Positions 22,179 to 32,839 of a stretch of 64,000 nucleotides of DNA are shown here, one piece after another (position 1 is the stretch's first letter; each line of letters opens with the position of its first letter). The position numbers and the translations under genes were made by a program. This DNA comes from Chelydra serpentina (taxonomy: Eukaryota > Chordata > Testudines > Chelydridae). The notes under the pieces were generated by a model. The model searched no databases. It was not told the origin of the DNA and saw only the letters and a program-made list of their open reading frames with translations. The stretch lies in assembly GCA_037349315.1 (NCBI GenBank), contig JBAIAC010000278.1, positions 682,001 through 746,000 on the forward strand. Reading direction: 5' to 3'.

Positions 22179-23171
22179 CGGAGCAGCATGTGGTGGGGGG
22201 GAAAGGGGGCTCAACCCACCGACAGGCCGCGCCCATGGCTGTCGTCCCTCGGACCCTGCCATGCCGCTCTTTCGGCCCCCCAGCTCTGCGGGTGCCAGCC
22301 GGACTCCCCCGGGCGACGTGCCCTTTCCAGCCCCTCTGCGTTCCCGGCCCTCTTCCTGCCCAAGGGGTCGCTGAGACGTGGGGTATCTTGAGCCTGCTTG
22401 TTTTCCCTGCCAGTCCCCGGCCCATCCCTCCGGTGCCGCCCCAGCGCCGTGCCCGTCCCTGATTACCGGGCAGCTCCCGATCCGTCCTGACGGTTCGCTC
22501 CCCTCTGCACTGCACCCCGCTCTGCCCTGGCCTGCCGGCCGGCCGAGCCCTCTGCCCCGCAGATTGCACCCAGGGGACGCTGAGAACGAGCGGCCGGCTG
22601 CAGCCAGGGCAGGGTGAGCCCCACTCCCAAGTGGGGCCGCTGGCTTGTTCTGGGTACGATCAGCAATACCCTGGGGGGGCCGTGCGCGGGAGCAGACGAC
22701 GCTGCTGTAGCCAGGGTGGCCGCGTGTCTGTGGGGCGGGGGAGGGTCCAGACCTATGAGCAAAGCCAGCCTGGGAAGCTGGGGGGAGGCACGAAGCCAGA
22801 GGCCGTTTTGCCCTTGATCTCGGTGGCTGTGGGGTCCGTGTGGCACCCAGCGATCAGGCTGCAGATAGAACCCAGGAGTCCTGGCTCCCAGCCCCCCCGC
22901 TCTATGTACAGGCTACGCTGTCTGTCCAAAAGGGGTGGCCCTGTTTCTCTGAGCCGTGGCGGGTTCTGATCCGACCTGGCCCTGGTCTCGCCCGTCCCCT
23001 GCCCCCACCGGGGGATGCTGGGTGCAGCTGGAGAGCACTGGAGGGGGGGTCGCTCCGTGGGGCTAGCAGGTGGGGTTAGGATGGACTGGATCACAGCAGT
23101 GGGGGGTGGCTCAGGGAGGCTGGCAGGTCCTGGGGGGGGGGCAGCAGGAGGGCGGGGGAGGCAGCGCCGGC

Positions 23172-23375
23172 TCAGCGCTGCTCCCCCTTGGCCCGGGCGG
23201 CATCCTGGGGGGCGGCGGAGAGGGAGGAGCGGGACACGCTGGCAGTCTCCACCATGTCGATGTCCCGGCATGTCAGGCAGGCGACCAGCTTCTCCCGCGA
23301 GGCGCTGGAGGCGAAGAGGAACTCGTAGGAGAGGCCGGCCAGCACCGCGCCCAGCGAGGGGCCGATCCAGTACAC
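23172..23375 (-). CDS. AQP14: AQP14 exon 5 (stop)
   Basis: Starts [20 protein letters not shown] after acceptor CCGCCAG; 67 residues ending AKGEQR. The acceptor and the first ~25 nt are copied in tandem in the preceding intron. Confidence 0.88.
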   Translation of the reverse strand: MYWIGPSLGAVLAGLSYEFLFASSASREKLVACLTCRDIDMVETASVSRSSLSAAPQDAARAKGEQR

Positions 23376-26085
23376 CTGGCGGGGGGGACAGGGGTCAGAG
23401 AGGGCCCAGCGAGATCCAGTACAACTGGGGGGGTCGGGGGTCAGACAGTGCCCAGCGAGATCGAGTACACCTGGGAGGGGTCAGGAGTCAGACAGGGCCC
23501 AGCGAGGGCCCGATCCAGGACACCTGGCGGGGGGGACAGGGGTCAGAGAGGGCCCAGCGAGATCCAGTACACCTGTGGGGGTTGGGGGTCAGACAGGGCC
23601 CAGCGAGATCGAGTACACCTGGGGGGGTCAGGAGTCAGACAGGGCCCAGCGAGGGCCCGATCCAGGACACCTGGGGGGGGGGGACAGGTCAGACGAGGCC
23701 TAGTGAGGGGCTGATCTAATACACTGGCGGGGGGGAGCGGGACATGGGCTCAGGCTGGCCCCACCCTCCCCACACGCCCGTTCCAGGATGTTCAGCTCCA
23801 GGTCATGGACCCAACATGGTCTTTGCTGGCTGTGCCCCCACCCCCCGTGCGCGCCCCCCCCCCCCAGCCTGGCTCACCCAGTGGTGGTCCCAGATGCCCG
23901 TCAGGACGGCCGGGCCCAGCGATCGGGCCGGGTTCATGCTGCCCCCGGAGAACGTCCCCTGCAGAGACGGGGCGGGGGTGAGCGGACATTGCGCTGGCAT
24001 AGGGGGAGTCGGCCCCACCGGCAGATGCAGGGGTCAGCCCGCTAGAGCCTGGCCCCGGGGGCTCCTTTGCCTGGGAGGGGCGGACCCCCCGGGACCCCGC
24101 CGGCCCAGCCTCACCCTCCCTCTGGGGCGGGGGCATCTCTTACCGCGGCCAGCGCTCCGGCCGTCACGGAGAAGCCGACGGCCAGGCTGCCCGGCTCGCC
24201 CGCCCCCCGGCGCCGCTGGTCCTCCACGGCGAAGATGGTGAAGGCCAGCTGGAAGGTGGAGAAGGTCTCCATGGCGAGCGCCTGCCCTGCATTCGCCTCA
24301 CTGCTCACCTGCGCCCGGAGGGACAAGACAGGGCAGCTCACACCCGCCTCCGGCCCGGTGGCACCAGGGAGAACCAGGGGGCCTGAGCCCCCTGGACCAG
24401 CCCCAGGGCAGAGGCTGGGGACGCCGCTGGGCGCTCACCTCTGGGGGGCGTCAGGGCACTGCCTATGGGGCGCTGGGCTCAGGGTGGCACTGCCAATGGG
24501 GGGCTCAGGGTGGCACTGCCAATGGGGGGCTCAGGCACTGCCTATGGGGGGCTGGGGGGCCGGGGCGGCACTGCTGTCCCCCCCGGAAGGCAGGTGCTCC
24601 CTCTATCAGTAGCCAGGGCTCCGTCCTGCTCAGCACGCGGGTCTGTCGGGCCGGTTACCCAGCTCCCCCAACGCCCACGGCCCCAGACAGACGCCCGGAG
24701 CCTGGGGAGCCCAGGGCCCGAGGGGCGGCCGGGGCGGGGTCCCCGGCGACCAGGCTGGGACACTCACCCGGGTGACGAGGTGGCTGGCGGCTGCGGCGGG
24801 CAGCGCCAGGTAGACGGCGGCCGAGGCCAGGACGGCGCCCAGGCACTGGGCCAGGACGTAGGTGGCTCCGCGCAGGGCGTCCAGCTTGCGGGTGCAGAGG
24901 AAGGCCAGGGTGAGGGCCGGGTTGGCCTGGGCCCCGCTGGCCTCGCCGAAGCAGTGAGCCAGCCCCACGGCCGCCAGCCCGGCCGTCAGAGCCGGCTGCA
25001 GCGCGGGCGGGGCCGTGACGCGCCCGGGGCCGCCGGGGCAGGAGGCCCCCAGCACCAGCCAGACGAAGATCAGGGTGCCGGCCGCCTCCGCCAGCAGGGA
25101 GCGCCAGAACCCACGGCTCCGCAGCTCCTGGGGGGCGGGGGGGGGGGGGAGAACACAGTTAGTGACCAGGTGTGGGGGGGAACCATGGCAACAGATTTGA
25201 GGGTGTTTGGTCCCACGGCAACGGGCAGGGGGTCTGGAACCATGGGGCAGCGTAGGGGGCCAGCTGCGAGCAAACACAGCTCTTCCCATTGCTAAGCCGT
25301 CAACCAGCTGACCAGACCCCTCCAATCCTGCCCCCCCCTCCTCCCCGCCCCATGCCAGGCACCCTCGGCACAGACGCGCTTCACCAACCTCATAGCTCGG
25401 GGGCGGATGGGTCTTAGTGGGGTCAGGGAGGGGCTGGTGTCAGGCCCCAAATCCTCCGGGGGGGGGGGGGCTGCGGTTGGTTTGGAGACTGGACCCCCCC
25501 TCACCCCAATCATGGTCCCAATGGAGCTGGAGCTGAGTACAGACAGGGCTGGAGAGAGAGAGATGGGGGAGGGGGGAAAGAAAGAGGCTCCAGAGCCTGT
25601 CCCTGGATGGGCGGACGGATGCAGATGGCTGGAGAGATATGGATGGACAGAGAGACGGACATGGGCGGGTGGATATGGACGGACGGACACGGGCGGGTGG
25701 ATATGGACAGATGGATGGACGGAGGAGGATGAGTAGATATGGACGGACGGACACGGGCGGGTGGGTGGATATGGACAGACGGACGGACACGGGCGGGTGG
25801 GTGGATATGGACAGACGGACGGACACGGGCAAGTGGATATGGACAGATGGATGGATGGATGGAGGAGGATGAGTAGCTATGGACGGATGGACCTGGGCGG
25901 GCGGGTGGATATGGACGGACGGACACGGGTGGGTGGATATGGGCGGCCGCGCGGACGGATGGGCAGGCAGTTCAGAGAAGTTCTCCCGAACTTCCCAGGC
26001 GCCCCGTAGCCAGGGGCTCGCTCAGCTGCCCGCTGGGTGCTGGGGGGAGGGCAAGGCGGGCAGCCCTTACCTCGCCGATGGCCAT
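23172..26085 (-). CDS. AQP14: AQP4-like aquaporin, probable AQP14, complete
   Basis: Five exons (26071-26085, 24768-25127, 24144-24308, 23878-23958, 23172-23375) encode 5+120+55+27+67 = 274 residues in continuous frame. Both NPA motifs are intact (74-76 in [10 protein letters not shown], 189-191 in GGSMNPARS). AQP4-type features are CTRK after the first NPA, FTIFA in helix 4 and a tiny first coding exon. Known background: vertebrate aqp14 is an AQP4-related subfamily reported linked to aqp0, and eutherians lack it; this locus next to MIP fits. Filter positions aligned to AQP4 F77, H201, A210, R216 are A54, A177, G186, R192, implying a wide pore that may pass solutes other than water. The tail is serine-rich (SVSRSSLS). 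No stop or frameshift. The family assignment is firm; AQP14 rather than another AQP4 paralogue rests mainly on synteny. Confidence 0.8.
23380..23727 (+). repeat. minisatellite made of copies of the AQP14 exon 5 splice acceptor
   Basis: Seven units of about 48 bp, each containing the reverse complement of the intron end plus the first ~25 coding bases of exon 5 (words CCAGCGAG, GATCCAGTACACCTG, GGGGACAGGGGTCAGAG). Units 2-4 and 5-7 form a doubled block of about 147 bp. On the gene strand most units keep the CAG acceptor. Confidence 0.9.
23878..23958 (-). CDS. AQP14: AQP14 exon 4
   Basis: 81 nt: [18 protein letters not shown] then LTGIWDHHW, with the second NPA and filter Arg. Acceptor CTCTGCAG, donor GTGAGC. 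Confidence 0.9.
24144..24308 (-). CDS. AQP14: AQP14 exon 3
   Basis: 165 nt, same length and phase as MIP exon 2: [20 protein letters not shown] through [11 protein letters not shown]. Ala replaces the helix-5 filter His. Acceptor GCGCAG, donor GTAAGA. Confidence 0.88.
24470..24555 (+). repeat. short tandem repeat in AQP14 intron 2
   Basis: CACTGCCAATGGGGGGCTCA and close variants repeat about three to four times. Confidence 0.8.
24768..25127 (-). CDS. AQP14: AQP14 exon 2
   Basis: 360 nt from [20 protein letters not shown] to [10 protein letters not shown], with the first NPA. Acceptor CCCCCAG, donor GTGAGT. Extremely Ala-rich and GC-rich. Confidence 0.9.
25610..25960 (+). repeat. GGAC/GGAT-rich minisatellite in AQP14 intron 1
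   Basis: Words GGACGGACACGGGCGGGTGG and ATATGGAC recur about ten times with variable 24-32 bp spacing. Confidence 0.9.
26071..26085 (-). CDS. AQP14: AQP14 exon 1 (start codon, 5 codons)
   Basis: ATG GCC ATC GGC GAG (MAIGE) directly followed by donor GTAAGG, joining in phase 0 to ELRSRGFW. The start has G at +4. A short first exon also occurs in AQP4. Too short to be found by reading-frame scans. Confidence 0.8.
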
Positions 26086-26197
26086 GCTGCCCGGCTGACT
26101 CCTGAGGGCTCTGCTCTGGGAGACACAGGGTGCCGCGCTGCTCTCCCTCCAGGGATCCTCAGACCCCCCCCCTCCCTCCCCTCCTGGCCAGGCGCCT

Positions 26198-26203
26198 CTT
26201 AAA
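26198..26203 (-). promoter_or_regulatory. AQP14: TATA-like element of AQP14
   Basis: TTTAAG in GGTACCTTTAAGAGGCG, 113 bp before the start codon. Weak match; position is suitable. Confidence 0.3.
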
Positions 26204-26860
26204 GGTACCGCAGCCGCGGGCTCTGGGCAAGGGGCCAGAGGGGCATCGGGGCAGAGCCCGAGGGGGCAGCAACGTGTTTCCAGGGACACCTGCTCCTGGG
26301 AACTCCCCAGTCTCCTTAACCGAACCCACAGCAACCAACCCCCACCCACCCACGCCACTCTCCTGACCCACAGCCCCAGCCCTGGGCTCCTCCGCTCCCC
26401 CCAGCGCTGCCAATGCCCCACATTCCCCTGCAACTCCAGCTCCGGGCCCCCCGTCACCTCCAGCTCTGCTGGTGCACCTCACTCCCGACCCGCAGCCCCA
26501 CTCCCCCCTGTTCTTCCAGAATTCGGCTTCTCTTGAGCAGAAACTTCCAGAATTTCTTTATTGGGGGCCTTGGGAGGGGTGGGGGGGCTGTCAGGACCAA
26601 GCATGTCCTGTAGCCGTGGGTGAAGCTGGGTGTGCACCCAGCACCCCCGGAGCAGCTCCCAGGTGAACAGCACCGGATGCTTCCCAGACAGGGAGGCTGC
26701 CCATGGAGAACCCCGGCTGCCCTGGGAGCGTCACTGGGCCCCGGGGGGCAGCGGGTGCCAGGCCGGCCAGAGTCAGTGGGACCTTGGGCAGCGGAACTAG
26801 GACTAGTGGGGGGAGCAGTCCCCTCAGGTCTGGAATAGGCAAGACAGGGCCAGGGAGGGG

Positions 26861-28236
26861 GAGTGTTGGGGTGTGGGATGGGCAGGGCCGGGGGAGTTGT
26901 TGGGGTGTGGGATGGGCAGGGCCGGGAGGGTTGTTGGGGTGTGGGATGGGCAGGGCCGGGAGGGTTGTTGGGGTGTGGGATGGGCAGGGCCGGGAGGGTT
27001 GCTGGGGTGTGGGATGGGCAGGGCCGGGGGAGTTGTTGGGGTGTGGGATGGGCAGGGCCGGGGGAGTTGTTGGGGTGTGGGATGGGCAGGGCCGGGGGCA
27101 GGTTGGGGTGTGGGATGGGCAGGGCCGGGGGAGTTGTTGGGGTGTGGGATGGGCAGGGCCGGGAGGGTTGCTGGGGTGTGGGATGGACAGGGCCCGGGGG
27201 CAAGTTGGGGTGTGGGATGGGCAGGGCCGGGGGAGTTGTTGGGGTGTGGGATGGGCAGGGCCGGGGGAGTTGTTGGGGTGTGGGATGGGCAGGGCCGGGA
27301 GGGTTGCTGGGGTGTGGGATGGACAGGGCCCGGGGGCAAGTTGGGGTGTGGGATGGGCAGGGCCGGGGGAGTTGTTGGGGTGTGGGATGGGCAGGGCCGG
27401 GAGGGTTGTTGGGGTGTGGGATGGGCAGGGCCGGGAGGGTTGTTGGGTTGTGGGATGGGCAGGGCCGGGGGAGTTGTTGGGGTGTGGGATGGGCAGGGCC
27501 GGGAGGGTTGCTGGGGTGTGGGATGGGCAGGGCCGTGGGAGTTGTTGGGGTGTGGGATGGGCAGGGCCGGGGGCAGGTTGGGGTGTGGGATGGGCAGGGC
27601 CGGGGGAGTTGTTGGGGTGTGGGATGGGCAGGACCGGGAGGGTTGTTGGGGTGTGGGATGGGCAGGGCCGGGAGGGTTGTTGGGTTGTGGGATGGGCAGG
27701 GCCGGGGGAGTTGTTGGGGTGTGGGATGGGCAGGGCCGGGAGGGTTGTTGGGGTGTGGGATGGGCAGGGCCGGGGGGGTTGTTGGGGTGTGGGATGGGCA
27801 GGGCCGGGAGGGTTGTTGGGGTGTGGGATGGGCAGGGCCGGGAGGGTTGTTGGGGTGTGGGATGGGCAGGGCCGGGGGCAGGTTGGGGTGTGGGATGGGC
27901 AGGGCCGGGAGGGTTGTTGGGGTGTGGGATGGGCAGGGCCGGGGGGGTTGTTGGGGTGTGGGATGGGCAGGGCCGGGGGAGTTGTTGGGGTGTGGGATGG
28001 GCAGGGCCGGGGGAGTTGTTGGGGTGTGGGATTGGCAGGGCCGGGGGCAGGTTGGGGTGTGGGATGGGCAGGGCCGGGAGGGTTGTTGGGGTGTGGGATG
28101 GGCAGGGCCGGGGGGGTTGTTGGGGTGTGGGATGGGCAGGGCCGGGGGAGTTGTTGGGGTGTGGGATGGGCAGGGCCGGGAGGGTTGCTGGGGTGTGGGA
28201 TGGGCAGGGCCGGGCCGGGAGGTTGTTGGGGTCTGG
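26861..28236 (+). repeat. minisatellite, ~40 units of 34 bp (31 bp variants)
   Basis: Core words GGGTGTGGGATGGGCAGGGC and CGGGAGGGTTGTTG. A 31-bp variant with GGGGGCAGGTTGG is interspersed at least seven times. All frames are open because 34 is not divisible by three; the long frames on both strands are not genes. Confidence 0.95.
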
Positions 28237-30374
28237 GATGGGCAGAGGGGGTGTTGGTGACTCAGGCGCCTGGAAACCAGCGGGTGCCATGGCAACCTGC
28301 CCCTTTGAATCTCAAGCAGGAGCCAAAGGCCCTTCTGAAGGGGGTTGTCACGACGACCATTGTTCAGGGCTGGGATTCTCCCTCCTACCAGAGATGAAAG
28401 GAGAGAGGAAGGGGGGCTGCCGAACCGGGGGCACGAGGGAGGGCGAGTGTGCCAGGGGGTGTGCAAGGGCACAAGGGTGGGTGCAAATGAGTGTATGAAT
28501 GATGAGTGTGCTAATGAGTATACATGGGGTGAGCATGCAAATGAGTGTGTGAACAGTGAGTGTGCAAGAGGACAGTGTGAAAATGAGCGTGGAAGGGCAC
28601 GAGGGAGGCTGCGTGTGTCTGAGTGACACTACATGGAGCAAGTCTGCACGGCCGGGTGGGGCAGGTGAGTGAGCGAATGCACATGCGAGCGTGTGTACAA
28701 GTGAGTGTGAACGTCTGTGTCAGTGGGTGTGCGCAGGCAGGGGGAGGTGAGGGGTGGAATCAGGCATGCAAGGAGCGGTGGGGCGGGTTTATGGGGCCAG
28801 GTGCCCTGTGATTGCGGGTGCGAGTCTCCTCTCACACTGCTGTCACACCCACGTACCACGAGCACAGCCCCAGCACGGGGGGCACCGATCACAGCGGGGG
28901 CCTCTGGAGACACCAGTAGTGCCGGGGAGCACGGGGAAAGGCCCCCGCTGGACACCAGGACACACGGGGGAGCGTCCGCGAGGGCGCCAGGCGCATGGGT
29001 CTGAGCATGTGTCTGTGCTCAATCACCCCATTGTAGAGACAGGGAAAATGAGGCGCAGGGGAAAGCAATTCCTATTGGTGCAGCCGCGATAGAACCCAGG
29101 AGTCCGGCCTCCCGCCCAGCAGACCCCGTACGGCACAGGGGGACAGTGCTGGGCCGCCGGGGCATTAAACCCCCTTCGACTGGAGGCCAGGGCCCTAAAA
29201 CCATGGAGCTGTCCCTGGAGAATTCCCCTCCGCGCCGCTCCCCCAGCGTTGCCGGCTCAGCAGAGCCCCCCCTCCGCCCCGCAAGAGCTCCAGCTGGAGT
29301 CAGCAAAAGCCGGGGGTGCAGCGGCCCCAGGCTGACCCCGGCCGGGGCCGCGCTGGCTCTATTCTTCCTGCCATTCTCTGCCCGGCGCGTGCTGACTTGC
29401 TGCAAAGAGCCAGAACAATCAGCGGCTTCAATAGCTGAAACAAAGCCCCCCTCTGCCCCCCGCCCCGCTGCCCCCCAACTGGGACTCCAGCCCCCCCTCC
29501 TCCCAACACACCCCCGCTGGGCGGGCGGCCCTGTCAGGCCCCATCAGCATCAAACGCCGGCCCACCGAGAGCCTGGCTCTGCCCGCTGCTGCGGCTGCTC
29601 TTGCCATGGAGACACCCCCCAGCGAGGACCAGGGAGAAGCCCCCTCCTCGCTTTGCGCGGAGCGGGTGCTGCTGCCCCATCGCGCCTTTATCCAGCACCC
29701 ACCGGGGGGTGACAAACTCCCCCCCCCCCCCGCCGCCTATCAGTGGCTCTGCCCCGATCCCTGGCACCGCTGTCCACACATGGCAGCACCTGGGGCTGTG
29801 CCTGGTGGGCAGGTGTGTGGGTTGTCCTGTCTCCCCGGCTCTCCTCCCACCTCTGGGAGCCATGGGGTGAGGTGAGACTGGTCTGAGACCTGCTGGTCTG
29901 GGGCAGGACAAACCAGCCTCATCTTCCCCCCACCCTATAAACTCCGTGCTGCTCCAGCCAGACCATTCCTCTCTCTCCCGCCCCCAAGCCAGTCGGGGGC
30001 ACCAGCTGGTTCCGGGGGCTTGCTCTGTTTGGGGCATGAAACGCCCGTCCAGCCCTCCCCACCTGCCCCGAGCCAGGCAGAGCGCAGGGGGACAGTGACT
30101 GGACAGGCAGCGCTCTCCCCAGGAACAGAGGGAGGAGAATAAATGCGGGAGCAGGCGTGGAAGGGCCAAGGGAGAAACCTCCCTCAGAACGGAGCTTGGC
30201 CGACCTCTATCCGGGCTCCTCGGGGGATTTCCTTCCCCTTGTAACTGTAATACGTGAGGCCTGTGAAAACCCTGAACCCGATTATTCCATAGCTTGGCAC
30301 CCCAGGCCCGATTCTCCATGGCCCTGCGCCTTTTGGGCAGGCATGTGTCCCCGCGCTGATTCTCACTCATACAA

Positions 30375-30551
30375 AGGGGGAGGGATAGCTCAGTGGTTTG
30401 AGCATTGGCCTGCTAAACCCAGGGTTGTGAGTTCAATCCTTGAGGGGGCCACTTAGGGATCTGGGCCACAAATTGGGGATTGGTCCTGCTTTGAGCAGGG
30501 GGTTGGACTAGATGACCTCCTAAGGTCCCTTCCAACCCTGATATTCTATGA
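30375..30551 (+). mobile_element. tRNA-derived SINE with CR1-type tail
   Basis: Same family as at 8778: GGGATAGCTCAGTGGTTTGA, GTGAGTTCAATCC, GGACTAGATGACCTCC, ending CCTTCCAACCCTGATATTCT. Better preserved than the other copies. Confidence 0.88.
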
Positions 30552-30889
30552 AAGAAACGTGGCATTCGTGAAACCTGGTGGGATGATTCCCACAACTGGG
30601 CCATTAAAATCACCAGCCACAAACACCTGTGTAGGGGGAACAGAGGTGTTTTTTTGGGAGGGGAGAGGCACTCTGCATGAAAGACGCCCGTCCCTGCTTT
30701 AGGATACTGGTAACTCAAGCACAGGCTCCCAAACGCACGTGGATCAATGTGCTAACTAACGACACCCAGACAGAGGTGCTGGCGGGGGTCCGTAACAGGC
30801 CACCACATCAAACCAGAGAACAGGGGGCGAATCCCTCCATTAGCACCGGTCTCCGAAATGGAGAACTGCCTGCCAACCCCAAATGTTCA

Positions 30890-31170
30890 AAACTCACACG
30901 TCAGGCTCACCAAAACTCATGAGATTGGCTTTCAAACCATGAGATTACGCCCAAAGAAGAGATCTGGTGTTGTTTTGATTCGCCTTCTGCTTTTTGAGCC
31001 TTCAGGGTGCAGCCTTTTTGAGCCTCACATACTGAAGCCTTCTCCACAGCCACAAGGGCTGGAAATGTACTTGTTCTTTAAGAACAAAGGATGAAATCAT
31101 CCCAGATCCGCTCGACTCCAGGAGCGGGGGTTTAAGGAAAATAAAAATCATGAGAGCTGGCAGATTGGGC
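30890..31170 (+). repeat. undetermined dispersed repeat
   Basis: Words AAAACTCATGAGATTGGCTT and GCTTTTTGAGCCTTCAGGGT. Related sequence recurs at about 34860-35140 and 52985-53330. I cannot name the family. Confidence 0.5.
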
Positions 31171-31329
31171 ATGTGTGGAGCGATCTGTGGTGTTCTTCTG
31201 GGGGGGCTCTGCTTTGGGAGACGGATGCTGGAGATTCCCTGCGGCTGGCAGGAAAACATCATTCGCGTTTCTGAAAGGTACAGAAAAGAACACTGAAATG
31301 ATTTCAGGGGCTCCCCTGTCCCTAACCGA

Positions 31330-31725
31330 TCAGAGCTTGTCTGTGGAGAGGAACGGCTCTACAATGCCTGCCACAACAGCGAGAGATTTAAGGAGCAACT
31401 CTGTGTGGCTGGTCAGAGAGAAGCTGGAGGGTGAGCTGATGACAATGTATAAATACTTTGGCGGGGAGATAACCCCAGACATCTAGTGGAGACAGACAGA
31501 ACAAGAACCAACAGCTGGTAGCTGAAACCAGACAAGTGCAAATTAGAACGCAGCAGGCCCCCCTTTTTTTTTAACAAGGAAGGTGATAAAGCATCGGAAC
31601 AAATTACCAAGGATCCTCAGATCAAGGCTTCCTGGAAGGTGCTTTAGCCAAATTCAAGCTACTGGGCTGAACACAGGGGGAAGTAGGTGAAAGGTCTGGC
31701 CTGTGTTGTACATTTCATGCCTACT
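31330..31725 (+). mobile_element. CR1 LINE 3' fragment
   Basis: Sense-orientation CR1-like 3' region: AAGCATCGGAACAAATTACC, ATCAAGGCTTCCTGGAAGG and GGTCTGGCCTGTGTTGTAC. Confidence 0.6.
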
Positions 31726-32309
31726 TTGCACTGGTCTAAATGACTGCACAAGATCTCGGATGATGGAGAATCAGGCCCGAAATACAGAGCTCCCGCGACA
31801 AAGATCTCCAGCGGCTTCGCTCGTAACACGGGGGATGTGGGTGAAACGTTACTCGGTACCAATATTCCACAGCGTGGTGGTGGGGGAAGCATGTAAGTGG
31901 CTCTGGTCCCAGCCCCTGGGTGAAAAGAAGCAGCTAGGGGGGCTTGCAGCTAAGGCCGCAGCAGGATTGCAGGTTCCATTAATTGCTGAACTGGCGAGCA
32001 CCCCCAGAGGTGATGTCCAGAGCCGAGAAGGAACCGCTGTTCGCAGCTTCAACGTCGCCACCGACCTGCTGTGTGACCGTGCGTAAGTCACGTCCCTGCC
32101 CCGTGCCTCAGTTTCCCCTCCCAGCCTTTGTCATACAGTAGACCAGGGGTTTCTCAGCATAGGTGTGTACAGCGCCCAGCACAATGGGATTCTGTTCTAC
32201 TCAGGTTCTTAGCCAGCCCCCCTCAGACAGGATGGCGACTGAGGGCTGTATAAATTCCTGAATACGCTTAGATTAGCCCGAATAGTCTCTGGACTGAGAG
32301 GAAGGAGGG

Positions 32310-32560
32310 GCCAGTGGTGAAGGACCCAGCCTGGGACTTGGGAAACCCAGGCTCTGCCACAGACTCCCTCTGTGTGACCTTGGGCAGGTCATTCAGCCTG
32401 TCTGTGCCTCGGTCTCCCCACCTGTACAATGGTGATAATACCCCGCCTCGCCTCCCGGGGGTGTTGTAAGAATACATATGTTAAAGACTATGAGGGGCTC
32501 AGATACCGTGGTGAGGGGGGCCCGGTGACCTTGGTGAGATCCTTGCTGGGGCAGGGACGG
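32310..32560 (+). mobile_element. MIR-type SINE, nearly full length
   Basis: CAGGCTCTGCCACAGACTC, TGTGTGACCTTGGGCAGGTC, TGTGCCTCGGTCTCCCCACC and TACAATGGTGATAATACC follow the MIR consensus order. Confidence 0.8.
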
Positions 32561-32839
32561 TCCGGCGTGCAGTGCCTGGCGCACTGGGGGTGCTGCTGTC
32601 AGACCCATAATAATAAAGTTGTTCTTTGCGGCCCAGTCAGTTAAGGGGGCTGTCGAGGACCCTGGGGAGGTCACTATTGATTACAACAGGGCCCTGCATA
32701 GTCAGAACATCCCTTTGCACCTCTCTGGGGCCTTCAGACCACACGGAGTTGGGCAAATATCTGTGCCCTGCGCCCCCCGCCCTGGGTCAGGGCTCTGGGG
32801 GTCAGCCCTGGCCCGCAGATGGGCACAGAGAGAGAACCG

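Larger units (their letters stand above)
20090..23171. other. spacer between MIP promoter and the second aquaporin
   Basis: No coding exon seen. MIR-like units occupy 21592-21870 and a single unit lies at 22860-22905. The right part (22178-23171) is presumably the 3' UTR of the AQP4-like gene. The remainder is GC-rich and unrecognised; regulatory sites for MIP may lie in 20090-20200 but none is clear. Confidence 0.5.

Noticed and set aside
26557..26562. Minus-strand AATAAA considered as the end of a gene between AQP14 and SPRYD4.
   Set aside because: No minus-strand coding exon was recognised to its right, and the immediate upstream region is minisatellite.
26454..28498. Long frames of 465-670 codons (GQGREGCWGVGWAGP and HPNNPPGPAHPTPQQ types).
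   Set aside because: Translation of the 34-bp array on both strands; no conserved protein and no coding signature outside the repeat.
29534..30370. A 278-codon minus-strand open frame starting MSENQRGDTCLPKRRRAM.
   Set aside because: No recognisable domain, composition follows the GC-rich background, and no splice or promoter signal supports it. It stays the longest non-repeat open frame and could be searched against proteins.
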